Assembly: GCF_016919705.1 (NCBI RefSeq)
Contig: NZ_CP070371.1
Span: forward strand, 1,083,501-1,147,500
DNA: 64,000 nt
Direction: 5' to 3'
From: Paracoccus methylovorus
Lineage (GTDB): Bacteria > Pseudomonadota > Alphaproteobacteria > Rhodobacterales > Rhodobacteraceae
A program made the translations under genes and the position numbers. The notes under the pieces are model-generated. The model was not told the origin of the DNA. It made no database searches and saw only the letters and a program-made list of their open reading frames with translations. This document shows, one piece after another, positions 60,415 to 64,000 of the stretch. Position 1 is the first letter of the stretch. Every line of letters starts with the position of its first letter.

Positions 60415-62069
60415 GCCGGAGTTCCCCCGATCCAGCTTGCAGTGCTGCGGTCCCAGGACCCTGCGCGCAGATTGTTGACGCCTGCTGTGATCCTCGGCTT
60501 GGCGATTTTGAGCGAGGCGGTGCGGGGAAAGTCGTCGACAAAGGTATAAAAGCGCGGCACCTTGAATGGCGCAAGACCGGCCTGCGCGGTGGCAATGATA
60601 CCATCCAGCGTCTGCCTGTCGGCCAGTGCCCCCTCTTTCAGGCGCAGATACGCCTTGACCTCTTCGCCGCGCAAGGGATCGGGCACACCGACCACGGCAA
60701 CCTCTGCGACGCCCGGTGCGGCAGCCAGCACCGTCTCGACCTCTCGCGCCGCGATATTTTCCGCCGAGCGGCGGATCATGTCCTTTTTGCGGCCGACGAT
60801 ATAAAAGAACCCATCATCGTCCTGCCGGAACAAGTCGCCGGTCGAGAACCAGCCGTCCTGCAATACCTCGGCCGTGGCCTGAGGATTGTTGTAATAGCCC
60901 AGCATGATGCCCGGTCCGCGAATTTGCAGCTCGCCTATCTTGCCTTGGGGAACCGGCTGGCCTGCCTCATCCACGATGCGGCATTCGCGAAACGGGCATG
61001 GCACGCCGCAAGAGCCGGAACCGACCTTGTCGGCGTGTTCGATGGGGGCGAACATTGCGGGCCCGATTTCGGTCATCCCGAAAGCCTCGCGTGCGTTCAG
61101 ATCGAACCGCGCCTCGATGCCTTGGTGCAGATCGCGCGGACACCCATAGATATTGGCACGGATCACCCGATTATCGGCATCATGCGATTGCGGAGCCATG
61201 CCATGCAGCACCCAAGGCAGCAGGCAGAACTCGATCCGATGCTCTTTCAGCCATCCGGTAAAGCGGCTGGTCGATTGCTTGGCCGCCACGAAAAGCGTGC
61301 CGCGCTGATAGAGGGTCATCAGCAGCAGCCATTGCGGGTCCATGTAAAAGAAGGGCGTCGAGGCAAGGATGCGGCGATAGACCCGGCCGTCGCGAAAAGC
61401 GTTCACCTTGCCGGCCGAGATCCAGTATCGCTGGCTGAGCATGCAGCCTTTCGGAAAGCCGCTGGTGCCCGATGTGAACTGGATGTTGAGAAGATCGTCA
61501 TGGCCGACGGGTGCGGGCGGCGTGAAACTGTCGGCAGGTTGGGCGGCCAGCGCCTGCCAGTCATGCGCCTGCCCTTCAGCCCTACCCCCGACGACGATCA
61601 ACCGGCGCGACGGCAGGGAGATCAGTCCCTGCGCATTGGCCTCGTCCAAGGCGGCGCGGGTATCGGCATGGGTCACCACCCATTCTGCCTGTGCTACGTT
61701 CATAACATGGGCAATCTCGCGCGATGTATAGCCGGGATTGATCGGCACCATCACAGCGCCGATCCGGCCAAGCGCAAGCCAGGTCAGCGGAAAGGCGGCG
61801 ATGTTGGGCAGCATCACACCGACATGGGTGCCTTTCGTGATGCCAAGCGCGACCAGCCGCACCGCCAACCCGTTCACCATCCGCCGCATTTGCGCATAGG
61901 TGATGGTTTCGCCGCTTTCGAAGAAATTCCACAGCAGCCGCTCTCCCGCATCATCTGCGGCCGCATCTATCAGCGCCCCGATGTTCGGTGGCAGCGGCTC
62001 GGCCTCGATGGCAAGGCGGCGCTTCTCATAGGGGACCACGGGTTGGGCTAGGACTTCGTCCTTCCACAT
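60411..62069 (-). CDS. AMP-dependent acyl-CoA synthetase (CaiC-like)
   Basis: A 552-residue ANL-superfamily ligase. Seen are the P-loop FTSGTSGFPKGCML, the adenylate motif REAFGMTEIGP, the hinge segment STGDLFRQDDDGFFYIVGRKKDMIR in two adjoining parts, and a C-terminal Lys in TASLKIAK. Overall layout resembles crotonobetaine/carnitine-CoA ligases. It would activate a carboxylic acid, possibly the acid produced by the adjacent aldehyde dehydrogenase. No CaiB-type CoA-transferase or carnitine genes are present, so a carnitine role is not supported. Confidence 0.9.
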   Translation of the reverse strand: MWKDEVLAQPVVPYEKRRLAIEAEPLPPNIGALIDAAADDAGERLLWNFFESGETITYAQMRRMVNGLAVRLVALGITKGTHVGVMLPNIAAFPLTWLALGRIGAVMVPINPGYTSREIAHVMNVAQAEWVVTHADTRAALDEANAQGLISLPSRRLIVVGGRAEGQAHDWQALAAQPADSFTPPAPVGHDDLLNIQFTSGTSGFPKGCMLSQRYWISAGKVNAFRDGRVYRRILASTPFFYMDPQWLLLMTLYQRGTLFVAAKQSTSRFTGWLKEHRIEFCLLPWVLHGMAPQSHDADNRVIRANIYGCPRDLHQGIEARFDLNAREAFGMTEIGPAMFAPIEHADKVGSGSCGVPCPFRECRIVDEAGQPVPQGKIGELQIRGPGIMLGYYNNPQATAEVLQDGWFSTGDLFRQDDDGFFYIVGRKKDMIRRSAENIAAREVETVLAAAPGVAEVAVVGVPDPLRGEEVKAYLRLKEGALADRQTLDGIIATAQAGLAPFKVPRFYTFVDDFPRTASLKIAKPRITAGVNNLRAGSWDRSTASWIGGTPA

Positions 62070-62111
62070 GACAATGCTCTCCGATCTGCGCGGATCATAG
62101 TGGCGGAAAGA

Positions 62112-62135
62112 CCGGATGCGAAAGGACGCATCCGG
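62112..62135. terminator. strong intercistronic hairpin between aldehyde dehydrogenase and CoA-ligase genes
   Basis: CCGGATGCG-AAAGGA-CGCATCCGG is a perfect 9-base stem with a 6-base loop in the 115-base gap. Downstream on the transcribed minus strand is only TCTTTCC, a weak T-run. It may attenuate transcription or protect the upstream transcript rather than stop it fully. Confidence 0.5.
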
Positions 62136-62184
62136 CAGGAAAGCGCATCACCCCGAAACCGCGGACAATGCACTGGGCCCCATG

Positions 62185-63672
62185 TCAATGGGCGAACCAG
62201 ACCGCCTTGAGGTCGGTATATTTGTCCATGGCATGAAGCGACTTGTCGCGGCCAAAGCCGGATTGTTTGAAGCCCCCGAAAGGAACGGCCAGCGAACCGC
62301 GGTCGAAGCAGTTGACCCACACCACACCGGCCCTGATTGCCTTGGCCGCGCGATGGGCGTTCTTCACCGAGCCGGTCCAGACCGCCCCGGCAAGGCCGTA
62401 GATCGTGTCATTGGCGACCTCCATCGCCTCATCGAAGCCATTGACGGTGATCGCCGACAATACTGGGCCGAAGATCTCCTCTTGGGCGATCTTCATATCG
62501 TTGCGCACACCGTCAAAGACCGTCGGCTCGATGAAGAACCCGCCGGTTTCGGTCCGCACACGGTTGCCGCCGATCATCGCATTGGCACCGTCCGCGCGCC
62601 CCGCGTCGATATAGCCAAGCACCCGGTCCATCTGCTCTTCGCTTACCAGCGAACCCATGCGAGTGGCGGGGTCGAGCGGGTCGCCGGGTGCATAGGCTTT
62701 TGCATGGGCCGCGATTTTTTCCAGCAAAGCATCGCGCACCTTCCGGTCAACGATCAGCCGCGAGCCGGCATTGCAAACCTGGCCGGTATTCGCAAAGATC
62801 CCAGCGGCAATACCCGCCGCGGCCGCGTCCAGATCGTCGCAATCCGCCAGCACCACCTGTGGCGACTTGCCCCCCAGTTCCAGACCGATCCGCTTGATGT
62901 TGGACTGGCCAGAGTATTGCATGAAATACTTGCCGACCTCGGTCGAGCCGGTGAAGCCCACGCAATCGACATCCATATGCAGGCCCAGCGCCTTGCCCGT
63001 GATATGACCCAAACCCGGGACCACGTTCAGAACACCCGGCGGGATCCCTGCCTCAATGGCCAGCTCGCCTAATTTCAGCGCCGTAAAGGGCGATTGTTCG
63101 GCCGGCTTCAGGATCACCGAGTTGCCGGTCGCCAGCGCCGGCCCCAGCTTCCAGGCCGCCATCGACATCGGATAGTTCCAAGGCACGACGGCGGCGACGA
63201 CACCCACCGGCTCTCGCACGACAAGGGTGGTCATGTCATGGGCGGTGGCCGCGACCTCGCCATAGACTTTGTCGATGGCCTCGGCATACCACGCGATACA
63301 GCCCGCCGCGCTGACCACATCGCCGTTATAGGCATTGGCGATCGGCTTCCCGACATTGAGCGTTTCCAGCAAGGCCAGCTCTTCACGGTTGGCAAGGATC
63401 AGTTCGGAAAAGCGCAGAAGAATGCGACGGCGGTCGGCCGGGGCCATGCGCGACCAGACGCCCGAGTCAAAGGCCCGACGCGCCGAACGCACCGCCGTAT
63501 CGACGTCACCTTCATTGCACGAGGCGATCTGGGCCAGCACCCTTCCGTCGCCGGGATAGACGCAGGCGAAAGTCTCGCCCGAAAGGCTGTCGACATATTT
63601 TCCGTCGATAAACGGACGGTCGGGAAGCTTCACGGCTTTGGCGCGGGTGTGCCAGTCGATGTTCTGGAGCAT
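62185..63672 (-). CDS. NAD(P)-dependent aldehyde dehydrogenase (PuuC-like)
   Basis: A 495-residue aldehyde dehydrogenase. The N-terminus (RPFIDGKYVDSLSGETF, DVDTAVRSARRAFDSGVWSR) and overall pattern resemble PuuC/KauB, which oxidise gamma-glutamyl-aminobutyraldehyde and other amino-aldehydes. Catalytic residues are Glu in LELGGKSPQVV and Cys in NTGQVCNAGSR; PWNYPMSMAAWKLGPAL is the cofactor region. It lies 39 bases after the class III aminotransferase, whose amino-aldehyde product it would oxidise. Confidence 0.92.
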   Translation of the reverse strand: MLQNIDWHTRAKAVKLPDRPFIDGKYVDSLSGETFACVYPGDGRVLAQIASCNEGDVDTAVRSARRAFDSGVWSRMAPADRRRILLRFSELILANREELALLETLNVGKPIANAYNGDVVSAAGCIAWYAEAIDKVYGEVAATAHDMTTLVVREPVGVVAAVVPWNYPMSMAAWKLGPALATGNSVILKPAEQSPFTALKLGELAIEAGIPPGVLNVVPGLGHITGKALGLHMDVDCVGFTGSTEVGKYFMQYSGQSNIKRIGLELGGKSPQVVLADCDDLDAAAAGIAAGIFANTGQVCNAGSRLIVDRKVRDALLEKIAAHAKAYAPGDPLDPATRMGSLVSEEQMDRVLGYIDAGRADGANAMIGGNRVRTETGGFFIEPTVFDGVRNDMKIAQEEIFGPVLSAITVNGFDEAMEVANDTIYGLAGAVWTGSVKNAHRAAKAIRAGVVWVNCFDRGSLAVPFGGFKQSGFGRDKSLHAMDKYTDLKAVWFAH

Positions 63673-63711
63673 GTCATTCCTGTCGGATTGGAGGTTTCGT
63701 TGCGGGCCGCG

Positions 63712-64000
63712 TCAAACGTCGACCTGCTCTTTCATTTGCAACCCGTGCGCGGCGCCCACTTCGGAAATCGCCTGACGCATGATCGCGATCATGTCGTCAA
63801 TCTGCGCACGGGTAATGATCAGCGGCGGCGAAATCACACAAAGATCGCCAAGCGGCCGCACGATCAGGCCCAACTCAAAGCAGCGTTCGTCGATCTTGCG
63901 AGTAAACGCCTTGTCATCGTCGTTGCCATCCGGGCGCGTCGGGTCCAGCATGCATTGCACGCAGCCCACCAGCCCTACGGCGCGGGTTTCAGCCACACCC
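63712..64000 (-). CDS. class III aminotransferase, C-terminal part (cut by window end)
   Basis: The last 96 or so codons of a PLP-dependent class III aminotransferase: VAETRAVGLVGCVQCML, FELGLIVRPLGDLCVISPPL and TRAQIDDMIAIMRQAISEVG match the C-terminal domain of putrescine, 4-aminobutyrate and beta-alanine:pyruvate transaminases. The gene continues beyond base 64000, so the PLP lysine and start are not seen. Together with the PuuC-like dehydrogenase it suggests amine to aldehyde to acid conversion. Confidence 0.88.
   Translation of the reverse strand, partial: GVAETRAVGLVGCVQCMLDPTRPDGNDDDKAFTRKIDERCFELGLIVRPLGDLCVISPPLIITRAQIDDMIAIMRQAISEVGAAHGLQMKEQVDV

Overview
The window looks like chromosomal DNA of a high-GC alphaproteobacterium of the Rhodobacterales, most probably Paracoccus or a close relative. 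This is inferred from the glycogen gene order glgP-glgB-glgC-glgA-glgX-malQ-pgm, the compact nadA-nadB-nadC operon, a GC-rich double-hairpin intergenic element at 14269-14307 of a kind I recall as common in rhodobacterial genomes, an FNR-type box, and the density of ABC importers and soluble dehydrogenases. No rRNA, tRNA, CRISPR array or phage module was recognised. One insertion sequence (IS630 family) is present.

Layout. 1-6.2 kb: a minus-strand operon of a creatininase-fold amidohydrolase, two short-chain dehydrogenases and a complete NMT1/TauABC-like importer, with a divergent TetR regulator across an unusually AT-rich, palindrome-bearing promoter; a TfoX-like gene follows. 6.3-8.3 kb: an IS630 element lies between a 5'-truncated Lrp/AsnC gene and the C-terminal stump of a cupin protein. 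8.3-16 kb: housekeeping and singletons (succinate-semialdehyde dehydrogenase, lepA, an EamA transporter, a small metallochaperone, a small secreted protein, a sirtuin, an orphan phnM, and an AhpD-like protein behind an FNR-type box). 16-28.9 kb: a seven-gene glycogen synthesis and breakdown operon. 29.1-32.6 kb: de novo NAD synthesis (nadABC) with a divergent IclR regulator. 33.6-35.3 kb: pabB and pabC for p-aminobenzoate. 35.5-39.1 kb: an FMN reductase, a LysR regulator, a glutathionyl-hydroquinone reductase and a VOC dioxygenase-like protein in one direction, a probable quinone-stress group.

39.2-47.6 kb: a scar carrying a permease remnant, then a catabolic operon (GMC oxidoreductase, enoyl-CoA hydratase, NDP-forming CoA ligase, Fe-S/FMN/FAD ene-reductase or demethylase) divergent from a GcvA-type LysR regulator; the substrate is unknown. 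47.6-64 kb: an oligopeptide-type importer with two tandem paralogous binding proteins, divergent from an amidase and an acetylpolyamine-amidohydrolase-type deacetylase. Converging on these is a second operon: class III aminotransferase (cut by the window end), PuuC-like aldehyde dehydrogenase, CaiC-like acyl-CoA ligase, PYROXD2-like flavoprotein, an amidohydrolase-2 protein with a degenerate metal site, and a TetR regulator.

Taken together, the last region has the logic of a catabolic route for an N-acylated amine or polyamine: import, amide cleavage, transamination, aldehyde oxidation, CoA activation. That assignment is inference from family and context. It is the best candidate in the window for an undescribed pathway, followed by the creatininase/SDR/NMT1 operon and the ene-reductase operon. 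Start codons were chosen from overlaps and ribosome-binding sites and often lie inside longer open frames.
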